The notes under the pieces were generated by a model that made no database searches, was not told where the DNA came from, and saw nothing but the letters and a program-made list of their open reading frames with translations. DNA of 64,000 nt, taken from Tamarix chinensis. Taxonomy: Eukaryota > Streptophyta > Magnoliopsida > Caryophyllales > Tamaricaceae. Numbering within the stretch: position 1 is the stretch's first letter; each line of letters opens with the position of its first letter. The position numbers and the translations under genes are program-made. Positions 35,641 through 49,676 of this stretch are shown piece after piece. The DNA is taken from positions 12,360,455 to 12,424,454 of the forward strand of contig CM060175.1 in assembly GCA_030549775.1 (NCBI GenBank), written 5' to 3'.

Positions 35641-36890
35641 CCACACAAACACTGAAAGAGTGTGATGTCGCCTACTCAAAGCATCTGCAACAACGTTTGC
35701 CTTACCCTCATGGTAGGTTAACTCAATATCATAGTTCTTCACCAACTCTAGACATCTCCTCCACCTCATATTCAACTCATTCTAAGTGAATATATACTTG
35801 AGGCTCTTATGGTCAATGTAGAATATACATTGAGTCCCATAATGATAATGCAACCAATTTTTAGCATGAAAATAATGGCTACCAACTCTAATTCGTGCAT
35901 CGAATAATTCTACTCATGTTCAACTAACAAGAAGCATAAACCACTACCTAACCATGATGCATCAATACACAACCCAACCTGTGCTTCAACATATTGCAGT
36001 AGACCTCAAACTCGTCTGATCCTGATGGTAGAGTCAAAATTAGTGTTGTAGTCAACTACGGCTTCAACTCCTAAAATGCTCCCTCACATGCATCATCCCA
36101 CTAAAACTTGATCATCTTCTTTAGAAGGTTCATCAAGGGATGATCTACTTTTGATAAGTCCTAAATAAAGCATTTGTAGTACTCGACCAAGCCTAGGAAA
36201 CTATGAACCTAGGAAATGCTAGTAGGTGCCTTCCACTCGATCACTGCTAAGATCTTTGATAGATCCATTGTGACTCCTCCTATTGACATCTCGTGTCAGT
36301 GAAAATATTGTATATAGGTGTTTCTCGTGATCCTCTCTACTCTAAATGTATACCCATATATCATCTATGAAAACCACCACAAACTGATCAAGGAACGACC
36401 AAAAAATCATTGTCATAAAATCGATAAGGATGATAGATGCATTAGTGAGTTCAAAAGGCATCATTGTTAACTAATAGTGCCTCTACCATGTCCTAAAAGC
36501 CGTATTCATAATGTATTTCACGACGATGTGCAATTTATGATATCCTGACGTCTATTCAATCATTGAGAAGATCGAAGCACCCCAAATCTGGTCAAACAAG
36601 TCATTAGTCCTCAAAAGCGGATAACACTTCTTCACTATTAGCTGGTTCAAACCTTAATAGTCAATGCACAAATGAAGGCTCTCGTCCTTCTTTTTCAGAA
36701 ACAGAACTGGTGCTCCCCATGGAGACATACTTGGGTGAATGTATCTGTGCTCCACTAAATCCTCTAGTAGAGTGTTCAACTCTCTCAAATCTACTAGTGC
36801 TTTCCGATAAGACGCCTTTGATACAGGCTCGACCCCCAATACCAAATCAATAGTGAAGTCTATCTCACATACCAGTGACATACCTATAAT
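35640..36890 (-). pseudogene. Element A reverse transcriptase / RNase H, broken
   Basis: The RT start is open at 36654-36881: 'CEIDFTIDLVLGVEPVSKAS' and 'SPWGAPVLFLKKKDESLHLC'. The catalytic 'VVVFIDD' survives at about 36359-36380. RNase H shows 'CIDASWLGSGLCFLL' (about 35950) and ends with 'YHEGKANVVADALSRR' near 35660-35730. In-frame stops and frameshifts lie between, so it is inactive. Order and motifs are those of Ty3/gypsy pol. Confidence 0.8.
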
Positions 36891-37450
36891 CTCCTTGGAA
36901 AATACATTAAGAAACTCTTAAGCAACCAAAATATTCTCTAACACTGACATGTCCTTGTTTAGCTCCTAAACTATACACAAATACATGGAGTAACCTCTCT
37001 ACACCAAAGAATATAATGTATAGGATAATATAACCGTCATCTTAGGCTCAGGCTTGCATACTCAATAGGATACCCTAGCACCTTGAAGTCCCCATGACAC
37101 AAATGGCTCTTTTGAATAATTTATCATTTCCTTATAACTCCCCAACATATCCATCCCTAGGATAATGTTAAAGTCCTAAAGGTCCATCTCAACCAAGTCT
37201 ACTAGAAATTTTACCTTGCTTATCTCTAAGGCTACATCTGAGTAGAGCCTAGTACAATTCAATCTATCCCTAGAAGGTAACATCATAGAAATAAACATAA
37301 CCAAAGATGGAGATAAAGTAGCTCTAGCAATACATGAAGAAGACACAAATGATATAGATGTCATTAAATTGAACAACACATAATCTGGTAACTAAATGAT
37401 CGAGAATGTATGAGTGACCAAATATAACTGTTGATCAACCTCTGCTTGTC
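36891..37450 (-). pseudogene. Element A protease-RT linker, broken
   Basis: Open frame 37176-37379 and its continuation 'DFNIILGMDMLGSY' (about 37130-37175) correspond to the conserved Asp-Trp/Met-Leu segment that follows the aspartic protease in gypsy pol. The D-T/S-G catalytic triad itself was not located with confidence; the equivalent region reads 'MTSISFVSSSC', suggesting its loss. Confidence 0.55.
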
Positions 37451-38810
37451 TTATGACAGTTAGGCACCTGCATGACCAACCTCCCTAGTATCCTCCAAAA
37501 CCCTAGGTCTATCCTTCTTTGTGAATAAATGGGAGAGGCCCCTATGGTCTCCTCTTAGCCTCCCTAAGCTAACCAGTAGCTAGGGAAGGGCCCCTTTTTT
37601 GTTTTTGTTGTGGCTGGTAGGCTCGCTACTAGTAGGCCTGCTACTACAGTATCACTAGTCCCTATTGTTTGTACTCAATCCACCGACACTAAAACTCAAA
37701 TGACCTATGGCCTAGCTAACCACACGCTCTATACTGAATAAGAGTGCCCTGATAGTCTTACCCTGGATGGTCCTATTCAAAAAATTAATTCATGAAGTGC
37801 CTCAACTGACCCAAAAATATACCTTGACCACCCATATGACCCTGGTGTCATAACTGAACCCTTAATGATTTATTTAACTCCTCTGTAGAACCACTAGAGG
37901 TCCTCCTCCGTAGAAGTATATCCTTCCTCTAGAACCTTGTGTCTCCAACTTCCTCTTCCCAATATTGAAGGTTGATCTTGAGCTAATGTAGTGGTGACAC
38001 AAGCCCACTCATATAACATGGCTAAGTTCTGGAAAGTCATGAGACCTATCATCCTTCTAATGCTAAAATGGAACCCCATCTCAAATAAATATACCACCAT
38101 CAAATCACTGACTACAATCCTTGGCACGAACATCAATTACTCGGTGAATTGGGAATGGTACTGCCTCATGGTTATGTTCATTTGAGTCAGTTATATGAAC
38201 TTATTTAGCTTATCCTTCTTAAGACTCATGGTAAAACTTAGCACGAATTACTGCATTGAAGTTCTAATAGGATATCTATAGTCCTCCCAGTGCAGATGAC
38301 CTACTGACCAAGTGTTAGTGACTCCTCATAAGAAGAAAGATACAATGCTTGCCTTTTGAGCAAGTTATCAATCAACTGCCTCATAAATTATATCTATGTC
38401 ATGGATATATCCTTTCAGGATGACCAAGTTCTCTTTACTAGTGTAGGTAGGAAGTGATGTCCTATAACCTTTCAAAGCTAGTTCTCTCTGACACCCTCCT
38501 ATAGGCAATGCGGAGGTGGCTGTGGTGTTCGAGGTTGAGGCAGTCGTTGGATGAACTCAACCAATAATGACATTAAGTGCCATGCTCATTTAGCTATAAC
38601 CACAAGAGACACGTTAAGAAAAAAATTCCTATCTTAATAACACATAATACACATAATCACATTAGAAGGTAACCAAAGCTACTCATTCTTGATTTGTCAC
38701 AAGTTAATCCAAATTTTTAAAGAATTAGGTTTTCCTAAAATATGAAAAAGATCGATAAAATCATATAAGGAATCCTTTGAAAATCATTTTTTTTAAATAA
38801 GGTAATCAAA
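37451..38810 (-). pseudogene. Element A gag, broken
   Basis: Fragments of gag: 'YLFEMGFHFSIRRMIGLM' and 'LAMLYEWACV' (37960-38100), the motif of the retrotransposon gag domain, and a decayed zinc knuckle 'YRACG.LGHRSF' (about 37690-37730, with a stop and the first Cys replaced). Other parts are not readable in one frame. Gag forms the virus-like particle in functional relatives. Confidence 0.6.
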
Positions 38811-38816
38811 CCCTAA

Positions 38817-38828
38817 GTTCTAATACCA
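38817..38828 (-). promoter_or_regulatory. Primer-binding site of element A
   Basis: On the minus strand TGGTATTAGAAC lies three bases inside the 5' LTR end. It matches the initiator-Met tRNA primer site used by most plant gypsy elements with few changes, and fixes the orientation of element A. Confidence 0.75.
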
Positions 38829-38831
38829 ACA

Positions 38832-39501
38832 TATAACACCCTAAATTTTACTGCTAATTTTTTTTTGTTTTATAGTAGAAACATATAATCAAAATATTCG
38901 GATATTAATTGAAGTAAGTTTGGTTTACCATACTATCCTTACATCAATCGCAAGGCTAAAACCACTCAAAGTAAAAAAAAAAGTAAGTAGAAGTTAGAGA
39001 ATATTTATAAATATAAATATAAGTTTGGAGTTTAAATCTGGGATACAATAATAAAATACCAAAAAAAGGGATGCCATGGATGAAAGAATCCAAAAGGTAT
39101 TGGAGTAAAAATATTATCTGGATAACATGACTCTTTGTCTAAACACCCAATCTAGGAAAAGCCACTTCTCTCAATACAATGCATCAAAGGTAACAAAATC
39201 ATCCAACTGGTCCTCAAAAATATGTACAAAAACATTTAGGTCATCTGCCTAAGGGAATGAGCAGCACCCATAAAATGGAAGGTTAGTATGCTATGTATTG
39301 AGAAAGGTAACAATAGTATAGAGTTAAGGATATAGTCAAATGCATACATTCATAGTAGATTATGAATAAACATATGGAATGAATAAAATATCATAAAGTA
39401 AGTACTAATCTAGGCCTCTTTATTAGATATTACCATTTTTATTCTTTTATTTACGTTGAGTTTAGGAATCCCCCTATTCTTAAATCAGTGGAACAGCCTA
39501 A
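38832..39501 (-). repeat. 5' LTR of element A, first part
   Basis: Aligns with 30784-31455 of the 3' LTR, then stops abruptly at the Cassandra insertion. The rest of this LTR resumes at 49984. Confidence 0.85.
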
Positions 39502-40244
39502 AGCACCCCAAATTAAGTGGAGTGTTATAGGGATGGATCTAGATACTTATATCAATATGGTATACTATCCCTTTTGTGATTCTATCCTAATAACTCTATA
39601 GTTAAGCTTGCTGCCCTGAAATAACTTTTAGGATGGGTGACCCAATGAAAAGTTTTGAAAAATTTCTAACAATTTCTCAAGAAGACTGTGAATGGAAAAA
39701 TAGCATGTTGGAAAGACTTTTGTTGATTTGTGGGTCCATAAAATCAATCTAAAAGTGCTTCAAGGTAACTCGGGGGTGTTACAAATGGTATTAGACCAAA
39801 ATCATGACTGTATGTTGAAATTGGATGAGCTAGTTAGCTGCCTAACGTGATGATTCTTGGGATAAACTGTATTAATACAGTTAGTGATTGAGGTACAACA
39901 AGGATGTTGTGTTATTTGAGTGGGGGTGAATGCAATACCCCAAATTAAGTATATTGTTATGATGATTGATCTGGTTACTTATGTCAACATGTTATACCAT
40001 CCTTTTGGTGATTCAATTTTAAGAACTCCATAGTTAAGCGTGTCAGTGGTGGAGTAATTTTTAGGATGGATAACCCTCCAGGGGTGTTGTAAATGGTATA
40101 AGAGCAAAACTGTGACCGCATGCTGTACTTGGATGAGCCATTTAGTTCCATGATGGAATGATTCTTGGGATAAATTGTATTAATACGGTTAGTAGTTGAG
40201 GAACAACAAAGACATTGTGTGCTTTGAGTGGGGTTGAATGTAAT
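39502..40244 (+). mobile_element. Cassandra-type TRIM array (LTR-INT-LTR-INT), left part
   Basis: LTR1 is 39502-39783, ending GGGGGTGTTACA. INT1 is 39784-39930, with primer site TGGTATTAGACC (39786-39797) and polypurine GAGTGGGGGTGAA. LTR2 is 39931-40091, lacking about 120 bp of its 3' half. INT2 is 40092-40238, and the first six bases of LTR3 are 40239-40244. Each LTR contains a 5S rRNA-like block. No coding capacity. The rest of LTR3 is at 49677-49983, beyond a nested insertion. Cassandra elements are known for exactly this 5S-derived promoter in small LTRs. Confidence 0.85.
39554..39653 (+). promoter_or_regulatory. 5S rRNA-like Pol III promoter block in Cassandra LTR1
   Basis: 'TATAGTTAAGCTTG' (A-box-like) followed by 'TAGGATGGGTGACCC' (C-box-like) at the spacing of a 5S gene. 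The same block is at 40020-40075 (LTR2) and 49760-49812 (LTR3). It is not a 5S gene: the rest is too diverged. Confidence 0.8.
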
Positions 40245-41691
40245 TGTAATACCTTAAATTTTATTAGAAATAAAAGATAAAATAATGAGTTATTAAATAA
40301 ATCTAAAATATATGTACACTTTATAATAAAAATAATAATACCAATTATGAAAATAAAAATGACACAAAAAATTTATTATTTGGAAGCTATTTTAATTAAC
40401 TAACCTAAAATAAATTATAGATAAATTATGGTAATTTTTAAATTAAAGTAAATTATTTTAATTATTATTTTTATTACCCATAAATTTTTAAAAGCCCAAA
40501 ACACCCTACTATCTCTTTTTTTCTTTTCCTTTCCCCATTTCCCCCATTTTCCTCTCTTTTCATTTCTTTCCTTTTCTTCCTTTCTTTTTCTTTCTTCCTT
40601 CCTTGCTGTCTGTGCTGCAACCAGCAAACTGAGTAGGCCCGATGGTGTAGGCCCTCCTTTTGCCCTTTCTTTCTCTTCCCCTCCTTCCTTTAACTGACCT
40701 AAACCATTCCTCTCTTTTTCTTCTTTCCCGGGGCAGTGGCTCAAAAATGCATGCACACTCCCCCTTCTTTCCCTTTTATCCCCCTCTCTTTTTCCTTCTC
40801 TTCCCTTTCTACCCTCACCCTTAACCTCATGCTTGCCAGAATCCCTCCCCCGCTACCATTTCCATAGCTCCCCTACCTACTCCCCCTCTTCCCTTCCCTT
40901 TTTCGCCATGTAGGGCATGCAAGCTAGCATGTCCTTGCATGCTCTCTTCCCCTTTCCTTGCACCCTGTCACTTATAGAAGTCCCCCCTACGCCTACTTAT
41001 ACCACCTCCTCTGCCACCACTTACAAATAGTTACCTGCCCCTTTTTCTCTTCCTTCCTTTGCCCTCATCCTCCCTCCCTATACCTATAAACCCCCATCCT
41101 ATCCTTATCCTCTCTTTTCTGCCCCAATCTCCCCTACCACTCCTCTTCCTTCTAAAACATCAAAAATTTCCACCACCTCCATTAGGTCATGCAACTGCCT
41201 TATCTCCATCCCTTCCTCTTCCATGCACCTCGTTACACACACTAAGCCCCTCATCTCTCCTTCCTTTTCCTTCCTTTCCTCTCCCCAAACATATAAAGTG
41301 GGTAACTCGAATTACCCTTTACACCACTACACACAACCAATGCCACCTCGAGCCACCATCACCGTTGGACATTCCTTCCTCCATGCCCTCCCTTCCAACA
41401 TAAGAAGATTTTATCATGCCACAAACCTTCTCCACCACCCTTTCCCCCCTTTATTTCTTTCTCCCTTACTCTTAGGTGCGCCACCACAAGCACCATCACT
41501 ATCGCGGCAGCAATACCTCCACCTACACTTAACCCACCCTAAGTAACCCTACCTTCCTCCTTCTTCCAACCCCAAAAAGCCTCCTCCTCGCATCACCACT
41601 ACGGTCGCCGCCACCCTCACCTTTCCTTGTCTATTCTGGTTACATTTCTCTCCTTCCTTACTTATTTTAAGAATTTTATCTTAGTATCTCC

Positions 41692-41737
<46 letters not shown>

Positions 41738-42026
41738 TTGGTTAAGAAAATAGGGAAAATAGGAAAAAAGGTAGAAAAAGAGTAAAATGGCTAAGTTAGA
41801 TGTTCTCATTTTAGGTATTGAATCATCAATCACCCATGAGGAGGTGTAAGATCTTATTGCTTCAAGACTAGAGCCAATAAGGTAAGGATACATTTATGTT
41901 AGGGTTATACTTATGTGTCTTAATTGTGCAATAAATGTAGTTATATGAAATGTGTGTATATTTAAATGTGATCTAAGTTTGGGTGCAGCTTGGCTTGCAA
42001 GGACTTAAGGTAATGATGTGTGTGAC
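40245..42026 (+). mobile_element. Solo LTR 'B', 5' part
   Basis: Starts TGTAATACCTT directly after the first six bases of Cassandra LTR3. Pyrimidine-rich (40500-41640), with a weak TATA-like CTTATAGAAG (40971), a Pro-rich region containing the LTR C/D-homologous 'TCTAAAACATCAAAAATTTC' (41152), an ATT run (41693-41736) and the 'AGGAGGTGTAAGATC' block. It is interrupted by LTR C and continues at 47568. Confidence 0.8.
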
Positions 42027-42872
42027 TGAAATACCCAAAAACTTTAATTATGGAAATTATGGCCAATTAAGGATTTATTAGAGAAATTGCTTAAATAAAT
42101 GATTTTATTAAAATTAAGAGAGTTAATTGGGGTAAATCAAGGGGAAAATAATGAAGAATTTAATTAGGGAAAAATTAGGGTATTCTATTAATTAACATGA
42201 AAGTTAAGGAAATTTATCCAAAATAGGCAAATTAATCTAAAAAAAAGAATTTAATTATTATTATAATAAGTATTATTAATTTTAAATAAAATAATAATAA
42301 TACTACTAAATATCTAAAATACCCAACCCACATATTTTTTTCCTTTTCTTTTTCTTGTCTTTTCTTTCTTTTTCTTCCTCTTTTCCCCTTTTTCTCTTCT
42401 TCCTCTCTTTCCCTTTTCTTTTTTTTCTTCCCCCCGACCTGGGCCAGCCCATCGTGCTGCCTAGTTTCCCTGCGCAGCTTAGGCCCGCGTCGTTCCCCCC
42501 TTTCTTTTTTCTTTCCTTCCCTAGCTGGTTCGGTTCTTTTTTCTTTTCTTCTTTTTCTCCCTGAGCCACCTGGTCCCTAGCCCTTCTTCTTCCTCGATGC
42601 ATGGCGGCAACCAAGGAGCTGCAACCTAGCACTCTACCGGCCACCATCGCTTCCACCGTCCTCCTTTTCCTCTCCTGTCGCTTTCTTTCACTAATTCAAC
42701 CCCAACCGACCCTTTTCCCCTCTCCCGAGCACCTTTCCCTTTCCTGTTCCCTCTTCCCTCGAGCTTGCATCCCCTGCTATAGTAGTGCCGCCTCGACTAC
42801 CACCATTGGCGACATGCCTGGCACTTGCCACCGCTTGTCTCCTTCCCCTTGTTATTACCTACCCCAATTGGT

Positions 42873-42882
42873 CTATATATAC
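42873..42882 (+). promoter_or_regulatory. TATA box of LTR C
   Basis: CTATATATACCCC, at the position equivalent to the TATA box of LTR D, about 0.85 kb into the LTR. Confidence 0.6.
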
Positions 42883-42907
42883 CCCATAGCCTGCCTCAAT
42901 TTGAATT

Positions 42908-43516
42908 TTGATCTCGAAACCCAAAAATCCACCATTCTCGCCGCCGCCTCATCAGACGAGCCCTCTGCCGCCTCCGCCTATTGTCGCCAGCCAAAAAACA
43001 CCCAGAACCGATCCTTGCACCACCCTATACCTAACTAGACCCTCTTTTCCCCTCGATTTTCCCTGCACGAGCCACCCCGGCCGTGCAAAACCGCCAACCC
43101 AATCCACATACTTTCACCCCTCACCGTCCTTCGCACCGCCGCCCACCGCCTATTCCACCGCCCCCAATGCCACCCCTACCCACCAAAACAACCAGGGGAG
43201 CCTCCTCTACCTCCCCATACCCCCATCTTTCCCTGCCTCCCTCTCCTTCTCCTTCTCCACCTTCCACCACCATTCAGCCACCGCTAGCCACCACTTCCGA
43301 CTGCACCACCCCCTTCATTCCACCCCTCTTCACCTACTGCACCTTCCAACACCTCAAACACCCCTCCACTTCCTCTCTCTTATCCTACATGTCCATCTTT
43401 CCCCTCTCTCTCTCCTCCACCGCCACCGCCGTCGCCGCCATGAGCCGCCGCCGGTTCCACCACTAACCTTAGGTGGTGCTCTAACTTTCCCAACCCCTAA
43501 ACTATTTTTTTTATAA
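42908..43516 (+). CDS. Pro/Ser/Thr-rich open stretch in LTR C, uncertain
   Basis: A 202-codon frame starting 25 bases after the TATA box, very rich in Pro, Ser, Thr and His, with no recognised domain. A second overlapping frame (43083-43466, 127 codons) is the one whose 'PPLPTKTTRGASSTS' matches the LTR D frame. Low complexity and C-rich DNA make long open frames likely by chance. Only the between-copy frame conservation argues for a product. Confidence 0.25.
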   Translation: MISKPKNPPFSPPPHQTSPLPPPPIVASQKTPRTDPCTTLYLTRPSFPLDFPCTSHPGRAKPPTQSTYFHPSPSFAPPPTAYSTAPNATPTHQNNQGSLLYLPIPPSFPASLSFSFSTFHHHSATASHHFRLHHPLHSTPLHLLHLPTPQTPLHFLSLILHVHLSPLSLLHRHRRRRHEPPPVPPLTLGGALTFPTPKLFFL

Positions 43517-43557
43517 GTGTTAATACTTTTATTTAATATTAATAGTATTATCCTTAA

Positions 43558-44630
<1,073 letters not shown>

Positions 44631-46507
44631 TTAAAAAGGAAGAATACTTAAGCCTTAGTATTTTACTATTTAATATTAGAATATCATTAATATATTATTC
44701 CTAATACCTTTAGCACTAACATTGTTACTATGGTATCATTATTAGTTATTACTACTATTATTGTTATTATTTTATTACTATTATTGTGACAAAAACATTT
44801 GAACCCTTATATTATTATTATTCAAAATATAACTTTTATCATTATTATCTTTAGGAATATTTGTACTTTGTTGGCATTGCAATTATTATACTATTATTTT
44901 AATCCTAACACTATTATTAGACTTAGCCTTAAAAACGCTAGGGTCTCTATCACTATAAGTATTAGCATTACTATTATTATTATTAGTATTATCACTATTT
45001 GTCTATAATTAGTATTAGTACTATTACTAGAAGAATAAAGCTATTAGGTTTATAATATAAGTATAGCAATAAATATGAAATTAAACATATTTTGACTAGT
45101 AATATCTAGTAGGCTAACTTGAAGATAAAAACTCTAGTTTTCACGTATAATGCTTCCTTTAATAATAATAATCCTAATCTTAGACTAAAATAAGGAGTAA
45201 TGGTACTTTTTGTAGGAGGGAAACTAATCTGTAGTATTTTCCCTCTTATAGGTGAATCGAGCCAAAACCCTAAGGAGTCGTAGGAGCGTGCTCGAAGCCC
45301 GGCGTCGCTTTTGGTAAGGATATAGCTAAGGCCCATGTGTGTTGTGTGACTTGTATGCATTGGATGATTTATATCATGCTACGTCATGTAATACATGAGT
45401 GTTATTAACTTGTCTTATGTGTAGCGCAGTTTGGAGTAAGGTATGTTTGTATATGTTTTTGTGTGACATGTGTGTTATATGTATGTATGGTGATCATGAT
45501 GTGATATGTTATGGCCCTCTAGGACATGCATGATAGGACCATTGATAATATGATATGGAAATGAAAGGACAAAAATAAAGAAAATGAGAAGTGGGTTCGC
45601 TAAGGGGGATATGAGGTTGACCAAAATACTTCATGATCCGTGAGAGGAAAATTAAAAAGGGAGGAATGGCCAAAATGAAGGAGAGATGGGAACCATGCAT
45701 AGGAGCCTCAAAATTTGCATGGGGACTTTAAGAGTTTGCATAGAGTGGATAAATCTTGCATGGGGAAGATCTTTATGTGAGAAAAGTTGTATTAGGGTGT
45801 AAATAAACTAAGGGGAGAATTGTGGAGTGGTTGGAGACTTGGGATGAGAAATAGTACGTAGGTTGGTGTAAGGGTGCATAAGGGACCCAATTAGGGTTTT
45901 GGGGATAAAGCACTAATCTGGAAAATGTGGAAGTAAAAATGATTAAGGGAGAGTGGAGTACGGGTTAAGAGTGGAAATTTATTTTATAAAGGGTGATTAT
46001 GGGTGCCATGGGAGGGGAGAGATATTGGGTGAAAATAGAGAGGTTACTTGTGGGAGAAGAAAAGTACTAGGGTTTGGAGTGGCCAACTAGGGTTTTTCCA
46101 GTCACTTGCTTAATCGAGGGGTAAGGTGATATGATTTGGGATTGGATCTAAATGAGATAAGGTGTGGGGTGATTAAATGGAGTAACGGTAGTGTAAGTGA
46201 GAGGAAGTTGGGCCACATAAGTCTAATTAGCGTTTTCAAGGGAAAACCTTAGAGGGTGATAGTAGGTAGGGTTGATGTTATAAGGTGTTGGGCCTAACCC
46301 ACACCCGTAGGAGTTGGGTTTTTCATTAAGTGTATGTGTACAGCGAAATGGGTGTTGGGGTGTGATAAGGGGCACAGGAGTCTCAAGATATAGGACGGCC
46401 CCCTTGGGAGAATAGAAGTAGAAGATAGTTCACATGCATGTCAAGGGTGAAAAGCTTATTCTAATAAGAAACAAATAAGATACTAATTACTTAAAGAGTA
46501 ATATTGT

Positions 46508-46865
46508 TGAGCCGGGCCCAGATCGATCCACCGGCATAATAGTGGTCAGGTGTCGGGGTGCCCTGGAGACCGATCCACGAGCATATAATAGTGGTTAGGT
46601 GCGTTCTGCCCTGTAAGTGACCGATCCACCGGCTATAATAGTGGGGGATCCCAAGCTCAACAAACCAAACATTATGTTGCCAATGAATTATGGGAAAGCT
46701 ACTATATACTTACAGTGAAATACCATGAGAGTCGGATCCAGACCGATCCACCGGTATAATAGTGGCCAGGAGCATTCTGCCTTGGAGACCGATCCACCGG
46801 CATATAATAGTGGTTAGGTGTGTTCTGCCCTATAAGTGACCGATCAATCGGCTATAATAGTGGGG
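46508..46865 (+). repeat. CCACCGG-TATAATA-GTGG tandem array in LTR C
   Basis: About six copies of 'GACCGATCCACCGGCATATAATAGTGG'-type units (cores near 46532, 46570, 46620, 46745, 46790 and 46840), spaced about 50-60 bp, separated by 'TTCTGCCCTG'. The array itself is duplicated (46508-46645 against 46733-46865). Confidence 0.8.
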
Positions 46866-47053
46866 TTCCCACACTCACATGGATTAATAAAGATTATGGT
46901 GTGAAATAAATATAATTAACAGAGATCTACAAGAAAGTAAGTCTGACTAGACCATAGCTGGCCCTCATCATCTATATTATTACATGCTGCCTATGTGATT
47001 GTGCTATGTGTGCTATGTTGTATGTTTGGCCTTAGCGCATCTGTTACCTTACT

Positions 47054-47070
47054 TAGTACATAGTATACTG
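47054..47070. promoter_or_regulatory. Near-palindrome in LTR C
   Basis: TAGTACATAGTATACTG: the LTR C version of the conserved hairpin-like site, followed by 'TTTCATGGGTGCAGCTCATT'. Confidence 0.45.
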
Positions 47071-47567
47071 ATCACCCGTTTCATGGGTGCAGCTCATTCC
47101 CACAAGCAAAAGACCCATCTGAGCTTGTGCAGGTAGGGGATGATGTCTTCGATGCCTACGACACCTATGAGGCATCGGGTGGGGCTAAGCGTTGAGCCTA
47201 ATCTTGACTTGGGGATCAAGAGCGACTCAGCCGGACTCTGTTTCTTTTATTGGACCTTGTATTATCATATTTTAGTTGTGTTTTTTTTGTACTATGCTTT
47301 ATGTTTGAAAAACTCTAGTCACGTACTCTTTGGTTTGTAATCCTAAATCGCACTCTGATTTCTGTATGACTTGTGTTTTATTAATGATTCGTGTTAATTG
47401 TTAACTTTATTTAGCCTTAGCACTTAGTACTGGAATGGTAGGAGTGAACCGATCTGTTACTAAGTTTGGCGGTAATGCCCCCAAGTTTATGATTTTATCT
47501 CTTCGCTTCCGCTAAACCCTTTTAATCAAACCAAATTTTTCAGTAAATGTGGGGGTGTTACAGTGAC

Positions 47568-49676
47568 TCTCACTGCTTTTTTTTTAATATGTGTTTGTAA
47601 AGTCTTATCATCTGATGATGTAGGTCTTATGCATTGAAAAACAGTATATTTAAGCCAAGTAGTCTTAGGTGGGGCTTGGGTGTCCAAGGTAAATGGAATA
47701 AAAAAGTGAGGGATAAAGTACAATTTTAAGAGGGGAGTATTCTAACTATTCCTTAGAATATGGTGGAGTGATGAAAAGGGTTATTGATGAAAAGAAGGGT
47801 TAGGTTAAAAACTTTGCATAGGGAGAGTGGGCTTTAAATGGTGGCAAGATTAACTTGGTGGGACTTTATTTAGAGGTTGAATATAGGGAGGAGAGTGTGT
47901 TATGAGTAGTTGGGGGATATGGGGGAGTTTGGTATGTGGAAAGATGGGAAAGTGTATGGGGGCACAAATTAGGGTTTTAGGGGTAAACCTTAAGGATATG
48001 GTGTTATCGTGGGCAGAAGTTGATGGAGTTGGGTTGTGCACCGGGGTTATGATGAGGGGTATACCATGTGGAGGGATGTGGGTTCATTCAAATGGAGGGC
48101 ATAGTTGTGTAATAAAGGGGTACGAAAATAAAGGGGATATTAGGGTTTTTCAAGGTGTCCATTTGGGAAAATATCATCACATGTGGGGGTTAAGGGATTA
48201 GGGCTACAAGAATTTAAAGTAGGTGTGACCATGGTGATATGTACTTGAATTGTGGAAGCTTAGGACTAAGTAAGAAGAGGAGAGGCTAGAGCCATGTAGG
48301 CTAAAAATTAAGGTTTCAAGGGGGAAACCCTAGAGAGCTATGGTGATCATAAGTGGGGGGAAATAACAACAGGCTATGACCTATGAGTATAAGGCTTCTA
48401 AGGGAATGTTTGGGTTGGTTGATAATGTTGGGGACTCTAAGGATCATTAGGGAGTGTGGATGTCTCAGGTTAGGGGATTAGGGTTTCCATGATGTCAAAT
48501 TCAGCAGGGTGGTAGTAAGTCAAGAGTCTTCCTTGGTTTGTGCATGGTTGTGTGTGTGATATCTGAAAAATAAGACACGAATAAGAAATTAACCACTTAA
48601 AGTGGAAGATCATTGAGCCAGTATCGTGTGTAGGATATTTACCAGTGCATCGATTAATATATATGGTCAGGTGCATTTTGCCTTGGATTTTCTTATATCG
48701 GTTAACTATTAGAATAATGGGGGTCTCGAGTTGAAATAATGGAACCATTGGATGTATTAATATATAGAAAAGACACTAATCAATTATAGTAGAACACCAC
48801 ACGGGTTAGGATTGTGTGTAATATATATACCAATCTACCGGTTATAATAGTAGTTAAGTGCATTATGTTCTGGATTGTAGTATACTTATTGGTTCACCTA
48901 TTATAATAGCAGTTAGGAGCATTTTTCTTTAGATTGTATCAAGTTTATCAATCCACTAGTCATCATAGTGGTCAGGAGGGTATACCTGGGATGACATAGT
49001 TACTAGTCCACTAGTCATAATAGCGGGGTCCTCGAACCTACATGGATATAATTTTAGAGATGCGTAAACACTGCACTAATGGCTTTAAACTACGATAGGG
49101 TAAAGGATCTAACATAATCAGTTGTGTGTATTATATATGTAGCCTATTTTGCTATGCTTTAGCTTAACTGTATTGTTACCTTACTCAGTACGTAGCATAT
49201 TTATCACCCTTCTTATGGGTGCTACTCATTCCCATGAGTAGTGGACCCTCCCAAGTATGTGTAGGTAGGTGATGATGCTATAGAGGACTTCGTTGCGTAT
49301 GATAATCTATTCGGGGCAGAGTGGTGGCATGGTATTCCAAGTTGGGGCTGGAGAAGGTTCATGTCAGACTTATTTCCTACTATCATTTTATGTTTTTCCC
49401 GATAGTAGAACTGTATTATGTTTTTCCAATATTTTCTATATTGACACTTGATTTTCTTATGTTCTAGAATTTTTACTATGTCAATATTTAACTCTTTCAC
49501 ATTATAAATTATTTCTTTTATGGTATTACAATTGAGTTTATTGTTTTAGCCTTATGGATCGTATGAGGCTGGCCAATGGCCAGACTTGTACTGATCAAGG
49601 CAATAACACCCCCTTGTGGTGTGTGATTTTAGGGACAAATAAAAATTTTCAGTTGTGATTTTAGGGGGTTAGAGTA
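47568..49676 (+). mobile_element. Solo LTR 'B', 3' part
   Basis: Resumes after the GTGAC duplication of LTR C. It carries the CCAC...GTGG array (48640-49026), the TTACTCAGTACGTAGCATAT site (49181-49200), 'ATGGGTGCTACTCATTCCCATG' (49215) and an LTR-like end near 49676 ('TTAGGGGGTTAGAGTA'). The 99-codon frame 47902-48201 is Gly/Val-rich with no family match. The element's far end meets Cassandra LTR3 at GTACCCCAAATT. Confidence 0.75.

Noticed and set aside
39554..39653. 5S rRNA gene
   Set aside because: Only the promoter-like blocks match; it sits inside a TG...CA LTR with primer site and polypurine tract, so it is a Cassandra LTR.
42306..42656. Lys/Glu-rich minus-strand frame
   Set aside because: Antisense of the pyrimidine-rich tract of LTR C; composition alone explains it.
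47902..48201. 99-codon open frame in LTR B
   Set aside because: Lies within the LTR, not kept in LTRs C, D or E, no family resemblance.
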